Assembly: GCF_028502605.1 (NCBI RefSeq)
Contig: NW_026611593.1
Span: forward strand, 434,001-498,000
Direction: 5' to 3'
DNA length: 64,000 nt
Source of the DNA: Trichoderma breve
Taxonomy: Eukaryota > Ascomycota > Sordariomycetes > Hypocreales > Hypocreaceae
Shown here: piece after piece, positions 10,963 through 21,370 of the stretch
How the letters are laid out: each line of letters starts with the position of its first letter
Numbering within the stretch: the first letter of the stretch is position 1
Translations under genes and position numbers: made by a program
The notes under the pieces: generated by a model
Told to the model about the DNA's origin: nothing
Database searches by the model: none
Seen by the model: only the letters and a program-made list of their open reading frames with translations

Positions 10963-12222
10963 TCTCCATTGCTTGCTGTTTACTTCTAGCTATTAAATTG
11001 GCATCATGAGATGTGGCACATATTAGTGCTGCTCGATTACTTGATTCTGCACGCGGTTATGCTGTTAGGATAGGGCTTTGAAGGTGGCAATGCGGCTCAG
11101 CTTACTAGGTCCACAGCGGGTGCTACTTTAGGTCGATCAATAGTACTTGATCTTTCTAAACTTAGAATCTTGTAGAGTAGAGTAAGGATACCCTCTGGGA
11201 TATGCCCCTGGCAGATTGCCCAATAATAACGTGCTCCAACAACAGGCAGAATTCCGCATAGACTGAAACCCCCGTCTAGACTGAGAAAACTGCCTTTGCC
11301 AAGAACTCGCTAGGATTTTTCCACCTATGAGTACAGGGGCATCTATGGAGTGGAAAAAGAAAGATCTCATCATAAAAACTGGGCTGAGCCTAACGAGGGT
11401 CGATCATAAGCCTAAGGCTACCTATATCCCTACAGATCCTTAAGCTATAGTATGGCTATGCTGTGTTGTGATTGGTTAATAGGCACGAGAACTTGTCGTC
11501 TTACATTGTTGCTGTGTAATTCTTTAGCTTTGCTGATGTTCCTCCGCGGAGCACTATGTATCCAAAATAGCGTAATAAGCTTAGTTGGCCTAGTGTGTCC
11601 CTTCCTCAGAAAATGGAAGAGCATGATGCTAGTTCTGAAGCGCCTATCTGCAAAGTGACTGGATTCGGACTTTATTACAACGCCGATCCCAGCACTATGA
11701 TTCAAACAGAATCATAGCCCAAATACCTTTCAAAGATCTATTTGCTCTAGGGCAGACTAAGCAGTTACTAAATTTATCCTGTGTACTTACAGTAGTAGCC
11801 GAAAAGCGGTTCATCTCCACCCTCGTGGAACGTGGGAGGAGCCTGTTAACTCTTTTTTTAGCTCGTCATCCTCAGGCCACTGCCATTGATTCGCCCATTC
11901 GTATTCTTCGCGGAAGCTTTGCACATATATTGCGGATGTTTTGTTATCCCCTGTCCAAAGGATTCTTTTCCGTAGGTGCACTTGTAAGAGATGACTTGTA
12001 ACTTCCAATGTATAAGCTCATAATAGGGTATAAAAGTAATTTATTAAGTATTTACTAGAAGAGTAAATTCTTTTCAATCAAATACGTAATATTCTAGCCT
12101 ATCTCCAAGATATACTGATATATATCTAAGTGAAATTCAGTTATAATAATAATCCCGAAGGTTAATGGAGAGATAGCTGTATATATGAAAGATATTTATC
12201 TCTAGCTAGAGATAGTCTTTAA
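10963..12222. other. AT-rich stretch with no recognised gene
   Basis: The only protein-like reading is 11811-12008 on the minus strand (contains ILWTGDNKTSAIYVQ and EYEWANQWQWPEDD), an unidentified possible remnant. 12010-12240 is very AT-rich. Confidence 0.4.
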
Positions 12223-12390
12223 CTATGCCAATGCAGCAATCTTCCCTTTTAATGTACCAACTTCCATGCAACGATGAACCTCCACGATTTGGCTGAGGCA
12301 GAATACCTTCACCCAGGGGGAAGTGCAGTGTTCCCGATTCAATCTGCTTTAGTAGCTGGTTCAGAGGTGTCGAAAAGATGTCCTCTTAAC
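12223..12390 (-). pseudogene. MDR (zinc-type alcohol dehydrogenase/quinone reductase) C-terminal remnant
   Basis: The minus strand reads TPLNQLLKQIESGTLHFPLG and then, after a frame change, KVFCLSQIVEVHRCMEVG and KGKIAALA followed by a stop at 12223. This is the usual C-terminal end of MDR-family oxidoreductases (a lysine-valine-phenylalanine region followed by EAHRxME and GKIVL). The rest of the gene is absent, so this is a broken remnant. Confidence 0.55.
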
Positions 12391-12411
12391 CCCCGGTATA
12401 AATCATCAGAC

Positions 12412-12702
12412 TCACAGTACTGGGGAAGATTGCCATAGGTGAGAATGGTCCATCAAAATCCCATTTGTTACCGCACTACTTACCAAGCACGCACTCCCGC
12501 CTCTCGCCACGCACTTTAGAGAACTTGGACCCACTGGCTTACCATTCTCCTTCGTCAATAACTCACAGAAGTGGGACTGATAGTTTACGAATTCATCGGA
12601 GAATGCTTGTAGTAGTCTACCACGCTCATTTATGGGTATTCTGGATAACGACTGATGCGTCGTATTGGCAGCTTCAGTCGCGTCATCAAGATCCCGCCTC
12701 AT
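12412..12702 (-). pseudogene. aldehyde dehydrogenase N-terminal fragment
   Basis: The open frame contains DLDDATEAANTTHQSLSRI, INERGRLLQAFSDEFVNYQ and CELLTKENGKP, the characteristic N-terminal helix region of ALDH proteins (DDAVxAAxxAF..W, RxxxLxxxxD, ELxxLLxxENGKP). Homology stops right after GKP. No NAD-binding fold or catalytic Cys region follows. It lies just upstream of the MDR remnant on the same strand. Confidence 0.55.
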
Positions 12703-13419
12703 AGCTACGGGTACATCCTATTATTTATCCTTTGTTGCTGGATTTACCCTATTGTCGAATGTTTGTGCTCCTTGAGACTCTCGATTCACAATATTGGAAA
12801 AAAGCGGTAATTGGAATTGGTGACATATGCGACATATCTGGGAGAGGCATTTGAACGTAAGCCAAGAAAAAAAAAAGTCATTGTTGTAATTTTGAGAGAA
12901 ATCCGCAATTATCTCATGATATATACAGTATGGTGTATTTCTCCCTGCCGAATTCGGACAATCGCTATGGCAACTCCGTGGAGCGGAGATAAGAGGGACT
13001 CATGATTCCAGATACACCTGATTGCATTTAGGTCCGGATGGAGCAGGCTACTATTGCCGAGCCGACGCTTTTTTGGACAATCGCCATATCAAATGCCGGA
13101 GATGGGCAGGACCTGTATTCCGAACAATTCTGGATAGACTCAGACGGAGCAGGCTATACCGGCAAGGCCGAGATGTCAAATCGAGATGCCAGCCCGAGAT
13201 GCCGGGTAGAGTTGTGGAAATAAGGTTAAGCTTATTACGTGGCTATTTGAATGTCTCTACTGCGTAATTACATGTACTATAAAAGCTATTCTATCCCAAG
13301 AGGTCAAGACTGGTATAGCTCTACAAAGTCTACTACTCACCGGGCTAGCCATTGTCAGAATATTTCGTTTAAAGATTACAATTTCCACGTAAACCCATCT
13401 CCGTGTTGCCTTATTCAGA
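12703..13419. other. intergenic, degenerate sequence
   Basis: No gene is recognised. Around 13030-13210 a short imperfect direct repeat (GGAGCAGGCTA at both 13039 and 13146, each followed by similar CGAGCC/AGGCCGAG text) suggests remnant coding or transposon sequence. The 3' part is promoter for the SDR gene that begins at 13420. Confidence 0.35.
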
Positions 13420-14437
13420 ATGTTGGCATTTGGAAGGCTTGCTGTTCCTTTGGTTATGTTATTCATTGGAATAACCCTAGGACACCGTACATATATCCCT
13501 TCCTTTTTGTACAATCCTTGTCTAATCATTTTCTGATCCTTCAGAAACACCCGAACATGAAACACTGATTGATCCTCGTAACCGATATCCCGCAAACTAT
13601 ACGCTGCCGGTGCAAGGCTTCCCGGGACTTCAAAGCAACTGGCACCCGCGACCCGACTGCGGCGAGCAGTCTTATGTCGGACATGGGCGCTTACGCGGCC
13701 GACGAGCACTAATTACAGGCGGCGATTCAGGCATGGGACGGGCGATTGCAATTGCTTTTGCGCGCGAGGGAGCTGATATCGCCTTCAATTACCTAGAAGT
13801 TGAAGAGTCTGATGCACGAGAAACAGTCTCGTTCATCCGAGCCGCGGGACAGAAAGCTTTTACGATTCCTGGTGATCTGCGAAATGAGTCCTTCTGCGCT
13901 AATCTAGTACATCGTGCTGCCGCCAGCCTAGGTGGGCTTGACATTGTTGTCAGTCATGCTGGCTATGCCTTTGAACAGGCCTACATTGGCAATCACAGCA
14001 CTGAGAGTTTTGAACAGACCTTGCGAACGAACGTGTATGCACCGTTCTTCATAGCCAGGGCTGCAGCTCCGCTGTTACCTCCGGGGTCTTCCCTCATCTT
14101 CACTGCATCGGATGTAGCTGTTGGGGGTAATGCAAGGCTTGTCGACTATGCTGCCACCAAAGCCATGCTTGTTTCCTTCACCAGGTCACTTGCGCTGCAA
14201 CTCTGGCCGTTTGGCATCCGTGTGAATGCAGTAGCGCCAGGTGGTACGCTCACGAATTTCCTCACAACTCAAGGCGAGACGACGGAAAGCATCAATGGAG
14301 CCGTCTCTATGACCCCAGGCGGTCGTTTGGCGCAGCCGGTGGAAGTAGCCCCTGCATATGTCGATTTAGCTGAAGGAATTAATAGTTACGCAAGCGGAAG
14401 TGTGTATGGTGCGAATGGTCCCACGGGGGGATTCTGA
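13420..14437 (+). CDS. short-chain dehydrogenase/reductase with signal-peptide-like leader
   Basis: Two exons, 13420-13486 and 13545-14437, joined in phase 1 over a 58-nt intron (donor GTACAT, acceptor TTCAG), give 319 aa. The first exon encodes a hydrophobic leader (MLAFGRLAVPLVMLFIGITLG). The body starts with the region typical of the YghA/YhdF (glucose-ribitol dehydrogenase-like) SDR group, including GLQSNWHPRPDCGE and the Rossmann motif TGGDSGMGRA. The Asn-Asn-Ala-Gly motif is replaced by VSHAG. The catalytic YAATK motif and the VAPG segment are intact. A cytosolic start would need a non-ATG codon, so the spliced start is preferred. The substrate is unknown. Confidence 0.8.
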
Positions 14438-14829
14438 AGTGTAGTCGGGAAATGAAATTGCCTACATGTATTGGCTTTACTTTGAGGCCAACTGCAAGTC
14501 TTCTAGGTTTGCATTGCAGGTAGTGCTGGAAGTTTGGAACATGCTTGGAAGATTGAGATAACTTTCATAGGAAGAAAGATATCCAATTTTCTTTTACTTT
14601 CTCTGTTATAATCCTACTAGAAACTTGTTCTAAAACAAACTTTACTAATACTAGGTATATAAAACGTTTATTGAAGAGCTGTTCGTTCATCATGACAATT
14701 CGCAACATAACAAAGCTAGTCTCAATGCATCGCTGCAACTTCCGAGTCTCTTCAGCTGCTTCAATTCCGCTTTTATAGCCTCATATATAGGTGCAATGGC
14801 TATGAAAGGAAGAACCTTCCTCTGTAATA
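14438..14829. other. 3' flank between SDR and ALDH remnant
   Basis: AT-rich 0.4 kb with no gene recognised; it likely holds the 3' UTR of the SDR. Confidence 0.4.
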
Positions 14830-15458
14830 CTACTTATAAATATGCATAACTTGCGGGTGGCAGTAGGCAAGGTAGCCTTGAGGGCCCCATTCTCCTCCAA
14901 ATCCGCTGTTTTTGCGTCCGCTCCAAAAGCCCTCTGGTGCTGGTTTGGCAAAGCTGTTGACAAAGACACTTCCAGTCTCAAGTCGTGAGGCAATTCTCTG
15001 AGCATGTGCGACATCCTTGCTCCAGACAGAGCCTCCTAGTCCAGTATGAGAGTCGTTTGCACGTCTATTGATCTCTTCCTCATCGGATCAAGGTTGGAGA
15101 GGGATAATGGGGCTTCGGCAAGCTTAGATATGCAGTTAGTCATGCATTTGCTCTTTGTAACACTCATAACAGACAACGAACCAGCTTCCCTGTTTCCTTG
15201 CGCAACAAGGTAACAAATTCGTCCGTGAACGAGTCGAGTAAATTTATATACTTGTTGATAAACTCTTTTCTTGCGTCAAGTTCAACTGCAGACCAAGCTG
15301 GAAATGCTCTCCGGGCCGCTTCCACAGCATCATCAAGGTCTTGCTCGCTGCCCAATGGCACATCCCAGAGTTCCTCCTCATATACTGCTGCTGCGAGGTT
15401 TGCCGTCGACAATGTTCGCGAAAGAGGTAAAGTCAATGGAAGGCTTGATTGGAGACAT
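14830..15458 (-). pseudogene. aldehyde dehydrogenase with its catalytic middle deleted
   Basis: The minus strand begins at 15458 with MSPIKPSIDFTSFANIVDGK, shifts frame, then reads EELWDVPLGSEQDLDDAVE and FVTLLRKETGKLV. It next jumps to the C-terminal part: GLGGSVWSKDVAHAQRIASR, LETGSVFVNSFAKPAPEGF and SGFGGEWGPQGYLAYCHPQ, with a stop at 14830. A normal ALDH has roughly 300 residues between these parts, including the NAD-binding GxxxxG, catalytic Glu and catalytic Cys; all are missing. The deletion plus frameshift make it non-functional. Both ends are well preserved, so the loss is recent compared with the fragments near 12.4 kb. Confidence 0.75.
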
Positions 15459-16693
15459 GGTGCTGAGTTGTGGGAATAGTTTTGATGTTTGATGTGAAGT
15501 CCTAGACAGTTTCTCGAAACAAAGTATACATCCTACAAAGTTGCTTGTCTTTATATATCTACAAATTTCTTCATTGCATTCTTTCACGATGGACACGGTT
15601 ACGACAGATTCACAACCCAATTCGGCGTTAAAGAGACGTAGAGGTATCTTCATCTCTATGAGAAATATCACTGAGTCTAGTATCGGACTTAGAAAGGCTC
15701 ATCGGTCACTATTAGTACTATGTAAAATTTGTCATTGTTGTGAGTCGTCGGGAACAAAATGCGGAATGCGAAGTACGGAATGCGAAGTACGGAATGCGAA
15801 GTACGGAATGCGAAGTACGGAATGTGAAGTACGGAATGCGAACTGCGAATCATGAAATACAAACTACCTCACCTGTTAAACCCGGTGACTGGATGTAGTC
15901 TCTACTTTGTTCCGTTCACCGCTAAAAGCGCGCCATAACAAAGCTCGCCCCGCTGCTCTTGGAGTTGGAATCCGTCTCGTCTAGCAACAACACTATTAGT
16001 AGGTAGTAATGTAAGCTTGTAGCTAGTGAAGCTCGTCTACAATTGCAAAGGGCTTCAGCCAGCAGGACGGCCTGAAAGAGTGAAATACGGAGTTTTTCGT
16101 TTTTCGTTACCGCCAATGTAAATTTACAGCTAAAGAGTAATAATATTACTATCTGGTTTGATGGACTTATTGCAGATATTGTTATACCTGTATAGCTTGT
16201 AATTGCTGGCCTTTAAAGTTCCTGTATCAGCTGGTGAACTGTGGCTGAATTCAGGTGCGTCTTGCTGAATAGCTTCCATAACTTTCCCCGCATGTCTTCA
16301 CATCTCCCGCACCCATCTCCCGCATCTTAGATCGAGCGTAACTTTGCGGGGGAGGCGCTAACTCACGCTATAAAATAGCTGTATACTTTAGGGGGATGCT
16401 AATATCGTTCCGCGGCAGGTCTACCGGAAGTTCTAGGACGACAAAGTATCGTTAAATGAGTATAGTGATGTGATGATGGCTTGCGTTGCGATATTGACAA
16501 TATTAGACCTCGGGCGATGCTATAAGATCAGTGAATATCTCTCCACATTGTTCCATCATGGACTTTTCATACATCATACTATCAAAGTCATTTCAAGTTC
16601 ACTGGAATTCTTAGCACTACCTACCAATCCAGAGATCTACTTCGGTCGTACTCACTCAGCACGAAGCATTCATATCAGAGCTTCGAGGTTATT
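15459..16693. other. intergenic region with minisatellite
   Basis: 1.2 kb without a recognised gene. It includes the tandem repeat at 15764-15850 and the upstream region of the acetate-transporter-like gene. Confidence 0.45.
15764..15850 (+). repeat. minisatellite, 14-bp unit AATGCGAAGTACGG
   Basis: About five to six head-to-tail copies of a 14-bp unit (AATGCGAAGTACGG), with one copy carrying TGTGAAG and diverged ends (GCGGAATGCG, GCGAACTGCG). A related but different array lies at 19143-19203. Confidence 0.85.
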
Positions 16694-17618
16694 ATGGATA
16701 AGATCAATGTGGACAGTTACAGTGACGAGCACGCGAATGATCTGAAGCGGACAAACACTTATCTGAGCATATCTCCGGAGCTTTTTGAGAAGCTTTATCT
16801 CTCTCCAAAGGCTCAAACGCATGGAGAGTTGCGTCGGACCTTCGGCAACCCAACGCCTGTGGGAGTGCTCGGCTTCTGTGTTGCTCTGACCCCAGTATCT
16901 GCTGAATTGATGGGTTGGCGTGGTGCCAGCGGTACTTCAGCAACAATGTGAGTTTACTTGGAGATATTCTATTCGTTTCAGCAATTGTTGTTAACAAAAA
17001 CAAATAAAGCGGTGCCAGCTACTCTTTTGGAGCAACTCTTCTTATGCTGTCAGGAATCGCGGAATTTCTACTTGGCAATACTTTTCCTAGTGTAGTATTT
17101 TTGGCCTATGGATCGCATTTTCTTACTATGGCGATAACCTACACACCATTTTTCGCTGCTATCTCATCCTATAATGCCGACGGCAGCCAGGAGCAGTCTC
17201 CAGCATTTTTAGCAACCTTTGGTAAGACACTCGCGATGTCACATCACCTCCTGAACCTGGGCTTTCCTGACAATAACATGCTTGAGCAGGGTTCTACGCC
17301 GTTTGCATGACAACTTTGTCGTTCATATTCCTCATTTGCTCTCTCCGCACAAATGCCGTCTATGTCGCCGTCTTCGCCAGTGGTGCCATAGGATTTGGTC
17401 TCTTCAGCGGTGCAGCATGGAATATTGCTGCGGGAAACGATACTATGGGCAAGCACCTTATCGTGGGTACAGGTGCATGTTTTTTCGTTGCGTGTATGGC
17501 TGGTTGGTATCTTTTATTCGCCATTATGATGACTGCTGTCGATATGCCTTTTGCAGTTCCGGTAGGGGATCTCAGCACCATGATTAAAGGCATGTCTGAT
17601 GTAGAACGAAACAACTAG
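16694..17618 (+). CDS. GPR1/FUN34/YaaH family acetate (ammonia) transporter-like protein
   Basis: Three exons, 16694-16947, 17010-17221 and 17290-17618, join in matching phases to give 264 aa. The N-terminal tail has the FGNPTPVGVLGF box, the family's NPxPLGLxxF signature. About six membrane segments follow, with GIAEFLLGNTFPSVVFLAYG and FLICSLRTNAVYVAVF at the expected places. This is the AcpA/Ady2/Ato family, plasma-membrane proteins linked to acetate uptake and ammonium export. The second family signature around GNTFP is intact. The length is slightly below the usual 280-300 aa. A mutated ALDH lies next door, but a functional link is only suggestive. Transported substrate inferred from family. 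Confidence 0.88.
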
Positions 17619-17943
17619 CAGCGGACTGAGTAGCAACGGTGATTTACAGCGGTTTTATTACGCGATTCGTAATAATATGTAGCTTATGAACGCAACAGAA
17701 GAGTATTGCAACAGGAACCAAACATGCGTGAACCAGAAAATATAATAGGAGATAAGCTACACATACAACGTTATACGTAACTAATATTGAAGACCAATTC
17801 GCTACCCTTTGTAGCGTTCAATAGCTTCAATCAATGACGACTTCAAATGTGCCTTGCACGACGATGAAACTACCGCGCCAACTAGCCGACAAAATTAATA
17901 CTAGTATTATTGCATTAAGCTCTGCCCGGAAAAAAACTGAAGT
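17619..17943. other. convergent 3' intergenic region
   Basis: About 0.3 kb between the 3' ends of the transporter gene and the GST-like gene; no feature recognised. Confidence 0.4.
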
Positions 17944-18816
17944 CTAGCGCCACAAGGCATGTTTTTTGCAAAACCTATGGTAAGGATTGTTTAGTTTAGA
18001 ATGTCCATCAACCGTTGGTCCGACTTTCAATAGCCGAATATCGGAAGAGTGATTGAAAGAGAACAGAATGTGAGGACAAAACAAAAATTGTGTCAAGTCC
18101 CACTCTTGTGTTGCAGCCACTTTCTTTGTCCATCCCGTAAAGCCATTGGTTACTACTCGATCGCATTTCATCTCTGTTGAAATGTATGTCAATTAGCCTT
18201 TCTCTATCGCTCTAGCCTACGTCTTAGTCTGCGTGGTATCCATTGGCCCTCACATAAGGGCGACATAGGTGACCATACTTACAACGTCTAGAATTTGCTG
18301 AGAGTTATTGACACCGAGGAGATCATCTAAAAGGGGTTTGAGTACTTCTACTTGTCCGATCTTCCCATTGTTCTCTGCCCACAGCGTGCGGTATAAAGCA
18401 TCAATGGCTGCCTCAAGCTTCTCGGGGAATCTCTGAGAAATGGCACAGAGGGCGCGCTGGATGTTCACGGTCTTGGGGAGGAAGCTCTCTGGGTAGCTGG
18501 TAGCCATAGGTACCGAGAAGCGACGCGCTAGTTGTATCTTTTCTTTATATATCCATTTGTCTTTATCTAGAGATTTATGAGAACTATTCTTACTTCTGAT
18601 GTTGATCGGAGCCTCATTATTACATTGCTTCATCAGACCTCCCAAGGGAATAGGAACATATGTAATACTGCATTTGGCGAAAACGGGAGAAGTCTAGAAA
18701 CTGTTTACCATTGTCTTTTTAGTAAGATTGGTGCTACTTACCCGTAAAACATGGAATGCAATGTAAGCAAATGGGCTCACGATGTCAACGTTCAAGCGGA
18801 TCTTTGGGACCGTCAT
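17944..18816 (-). CDS. kappa-class glutathione S-transferase-like (DsbA fold), possibly decaying
   Basis: Exons 18742-18816, 18283-18693 and 17944-18171 join in phase 0 to give 237 aa, the normal GSTK size. Residues 10-25 (VDIVSPFAYIAFHVLR) match the GSTK start, where the Ser of SPF activates glutathione. Next come ITYVPIPLGGLMKQCNNEAP, KWIYKEKIQLARRFSVPMA, the all-helical middle and KPLLDDLLG. Two oddities are seen. A 27-nt in-frame insert after the NIR segment has GTAAG and TCTAG ends but is too short for a normal intron. The third exon lacks the expected GAFGxPxFV cis-proline motif, reading GFTGWTKKVAAT instead. It may be a diverged gene or a recent pseudogene. Confidence 0.6.
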
Positions 18817-19142
18817 TGCCACATAATACGCGATAAAGTAAAGAAATTGATTGAGCAAAAGGGCTGGTTAAGAAGAGGGAAGTGGCGTGAGGAGCGAGGG
18901 GCTTTCAGAGAGTGCGAAAAAAAAAAGCTCTTTGGAAGGGATAGGCAGAGCCAGAAGGTTTCAAGGTCTCGCAAACAAATGACAGAATTTCAACTATGAA
19001 TTCAAGGCCTAAACACTAAATACTCCGTGCATTACATCTATTGTAAGTGGATAGGCTCCTGATATGGAAAAACAAGCGGGATTGTTCTTGAAATGCTATG
19101 CTAAATATGACAACAAGAGGCAAGCAGGAATGGAACAAGACA

Positions 19143-19203
19143 AATGCGAAATGCGGAGTGCGAAGTGCGAGTAACGAAGTGCGAAGTGCGAAGTGCGAGG
19201 TGA
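19143..19203 (+). repeat. minisatellite of GCGAAGT-type units
   Basis: Head-to-tail imperfect copies of a 7-8 bp GCGAAGT unit (GCGAAATGCGGAGTGCGAAG and so on). The unit shares the GCGAAGT core with the 14-bp array at 15764-15850. Confidence 0.8.
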
Positions 19204-19359
19204 GAGAGGTAGTGCAGATGAATAGTCACGAGAGTGATGCTTAATGGCTTCTCCTTTACAGGTAATTATTATATTTAATAAATGTCAAATTTAAGTGAAT
19301 TAAATATAACCTAGAATCATTTTACTTCAACATTTCATTGATTCTCATATTTAATTCCC

Positions 19360-19500
19360 TCAAGGATCAAATGCGACCGAGGGCATCCTTGCAACCAGCA
19401 GTTGGGCAAAAAGCAACCAGTCTCATTATACTACCTATGTAGTATACCACTCCTGCGGTGCGTAACAGAACTGCTCAAGCTCGCACAGCGTGACCTACCC
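19360..19500 (+). pseudogene. decayed copy of a Zn2Cys6 DNA-binding exon
   Basis: This stretch aligns, at an estimated 80% or more by eye, with 25540-25675, which encodes the zinc-cluster exon of the regulator at 25379. Shared runs include TGCGACCGAGGGCATCCTTG, GCAACCAGTCTCA, TCCTGCGGTGCG and AACAGAACTGC. Small indels break the frame and several changes are C-to-T or G-to-A. No other part of that gene is present here. Confidence 0.75.
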
Positions 19501-19758
19501 ACAGCCCTGACTAAATAAGTTTAAGATGAGTGATGAATTTTTTAAAAAGAAGAGAGAGAATGGACGCCTCACGATAGCCGCTCTCTCTTACGAAAGTTAC
19601 AATTTGTAACTTCAACACTGGCCGCATAACAAAACGTCTCCCAATCGAGCTGCATTTATGGACCATTAGCTGACGGTGGTTGAAGTATATCCAGCGCCAA
19701 CACGGCCGATGACTTGTGGAATGGTTCCAGAACAGTGAAATAGTAGACCGGATGCCCA

Positions 19759-19779
19759 GGCGGAGATATTATCTCCGCC
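19759..19779. promoter_or_regulatory. palindrome GGCGGAGATA(T)TATCTCCGCC
   Basis: A 21-bp near-perfect palindrome with CGG and CCG ends, about 190 nt upstream of the hydrolase ATG at 19961. Inverted CGG/CCG half-sites are the classic Zn2Cys6 target layout; the binding protein is inferred. Confidence 0.5.
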
Positions 19780-19959
19780 TCCGCGGTGCGCCAAGCTGGG
19801 ACGAAATGTTCATGGCACCTTGCTCGGAGGGAGATAATACATAGTCCGACGAAATGGATTTGTAATTAATACTCAGCTATTAAAATTGTAACCTCTATCA
19901 TTATATTTCCGATCAGCATATCCAGCTATCTGCATTGAAGATACATTCTCGTAGACACA

Positions 19960-21370
19960 ATGTCTCACCCAAGGTTGACGAGAAGCGAGAGAATCGATAT
20001 TGTCGTGGCTATTGCGGAAATTCGTCAGTTTTCCCCCATCCCTTTTGATTGACAGCTTATCTTAATATATATAAAGTCTTGAGCGGCATTTTCGGACTAT
20101 TTACTGCTTTATTTCAAGGCTCCACAGGGGCGCCTGGCTACTCGACACGCGTTATTCATCATCTTTTACGAAAGACAGCCCGTTTGTCAGTGGCACAGTT
20201 CCAGTAGGTGGAAGAGAGATACCCGGACGATATGGAGGACATGTCTGTTAATTGTTCTTAAAACGAAGATATCTAGATCGAAACACCAGCACCGATCTAG
20301 TTTATTCTCAGTTCGCTGAAAGAACGGGAATTCCCCAGAACAGCATCTTGCTGTCCGATGGAACGCGCTGCCATTGGATTGGCTCCCAAGAATGCAAAAG
20401 GGTCTTGCTTTACTTCCCAGGTATGGTGAATCGATGACTATCCCCACCTTGCTCTAGTAACGCTTTGCATAGGAAGCTTTGTTCTCCCTTCTAGCAGATT
20501 TCATCTGCAGTTCGCAGCCAATTGTGCAAAAACACTCGAGCGCGAGGGACGGGAGGCAGCGGTTCTAGTAGTATCCACTGGTAAGACCAATTTACTAGAT
20601 ACAGTCGTTCATTTGTGTCGCATGCTAATGTGTATACATAGATCTCGCACCAGGCTCTCAGTATCCACACCAATTGAGTCAAGGAGCTACAGCTCTAAAA
20701 TACTTGCTTGAAAAGACAGGACGAAGCCCATCAGATGTATGACGAACCATTCAATATACCATGGCGATGAGACTTGCTGAGTGATAGAAGATTACACTAG
20801 TCGGAGATTCGGCAGCAGGCAATCTGGCTCTTGCCCTCCTGTCACATATCAAGCATCCGGTCCCAAGTGTTCCGCTTCTTGAACTGAGAGAAGACCTCCA
20901 GGGCGTCATTCTCGCATCGCCGATCACAGAATTCGATGCTGCGACACAGTCGGCAATAGAAAACTCGAAGAAAGACTGGATTGATCAGAGTGCTATAAAA
21001 ACGTGGGGTGACAACTATGCGGGGCATGGTGTTCGAGATATATATATTAACCCAGGCTTGGCATCAGAAGAGTGGTGGAAAGATATAAGGGTAAAGAAGG
21101 CAATCGTTCTCTATGGTGAGTACGAACTCGCAAGAGACAGCATCGAGACATGGGTTACGAAGTTCAAGGTAAGGCCGGCTCGCCATAAAAGTTCCGTACA
21201 TGGAGCCAGGCTAAGACGGGTAACAGAAACACAATCCGGAGACAACAGTGATACTTGGGAAGGGCGAATTCCACGCACAACCGGTCATGGACCTTATGCG
21301 GGGCTCCAAAGTACCGAGCAGGCAAGCGGAGGCATTAAGATTATGGTTGACACAATCTTTGTGGTTATAA
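19960..21370 (+). CDS. alpha/beta hydrolase, steryl-acetyl-hydrolase-like esterase
   Basis: Seven exons: 19960-20023, 20077-20203, 20269-20420, 20473-20580, 20642-20736, 20788-21168 and 21227-21370. All phases close, giving 356 aa. The chain follows the fungal Say1-like alpha/beta-hydrolase-3 family. Domain order: N-terminal helix region, the oxyanion region (YFPGGSFVLP where the family has YFHGGGF), LAPGSQYPHQL, the nucleophile motif GDSAAGN, a GEYE acid region, and GKGEFHAQPVMDLM with the catalytic His. The His-to-Pro change in the oxyanion HGG motif is unusual. Such enzymes remove acyl groups from sterols or small esters. It opens the group with two SDRs, a regulator and an MDR enzyme. Intron 2 was placed to avoid an in-frame stop and restores the expected sequence. 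Confidence 0.85.

Larger units (their letters stand above)
18817..19959. other. intergenic region with minisatellite, gene fragment and palindrome
   Basis: Contains the minisatellite at 19143-19203, a decayed Zn2Cys6 fragment at 19360-19500, and two CGGAGATA-type elements (19759-19779 and about 19826-19840) in front of the hydrolase gene. Confidence 0.5.

Noticed and set aside
13038..13223. Coding-like frame with SDGAGYTGKAEMSNRD
   Set aside because: It looks protein-like but no family, start context or exon partners could be found.
15764..15850. CRISPR-like array
   Set aside because: Units are contiguous with no spacers and the context is fungal; it is a minisatellite.
18751..18999. Plus-strand 82-codon frame
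   Set aside because: Antisense to exon 1 of the GST-like gene; lysine-rich with no domain.
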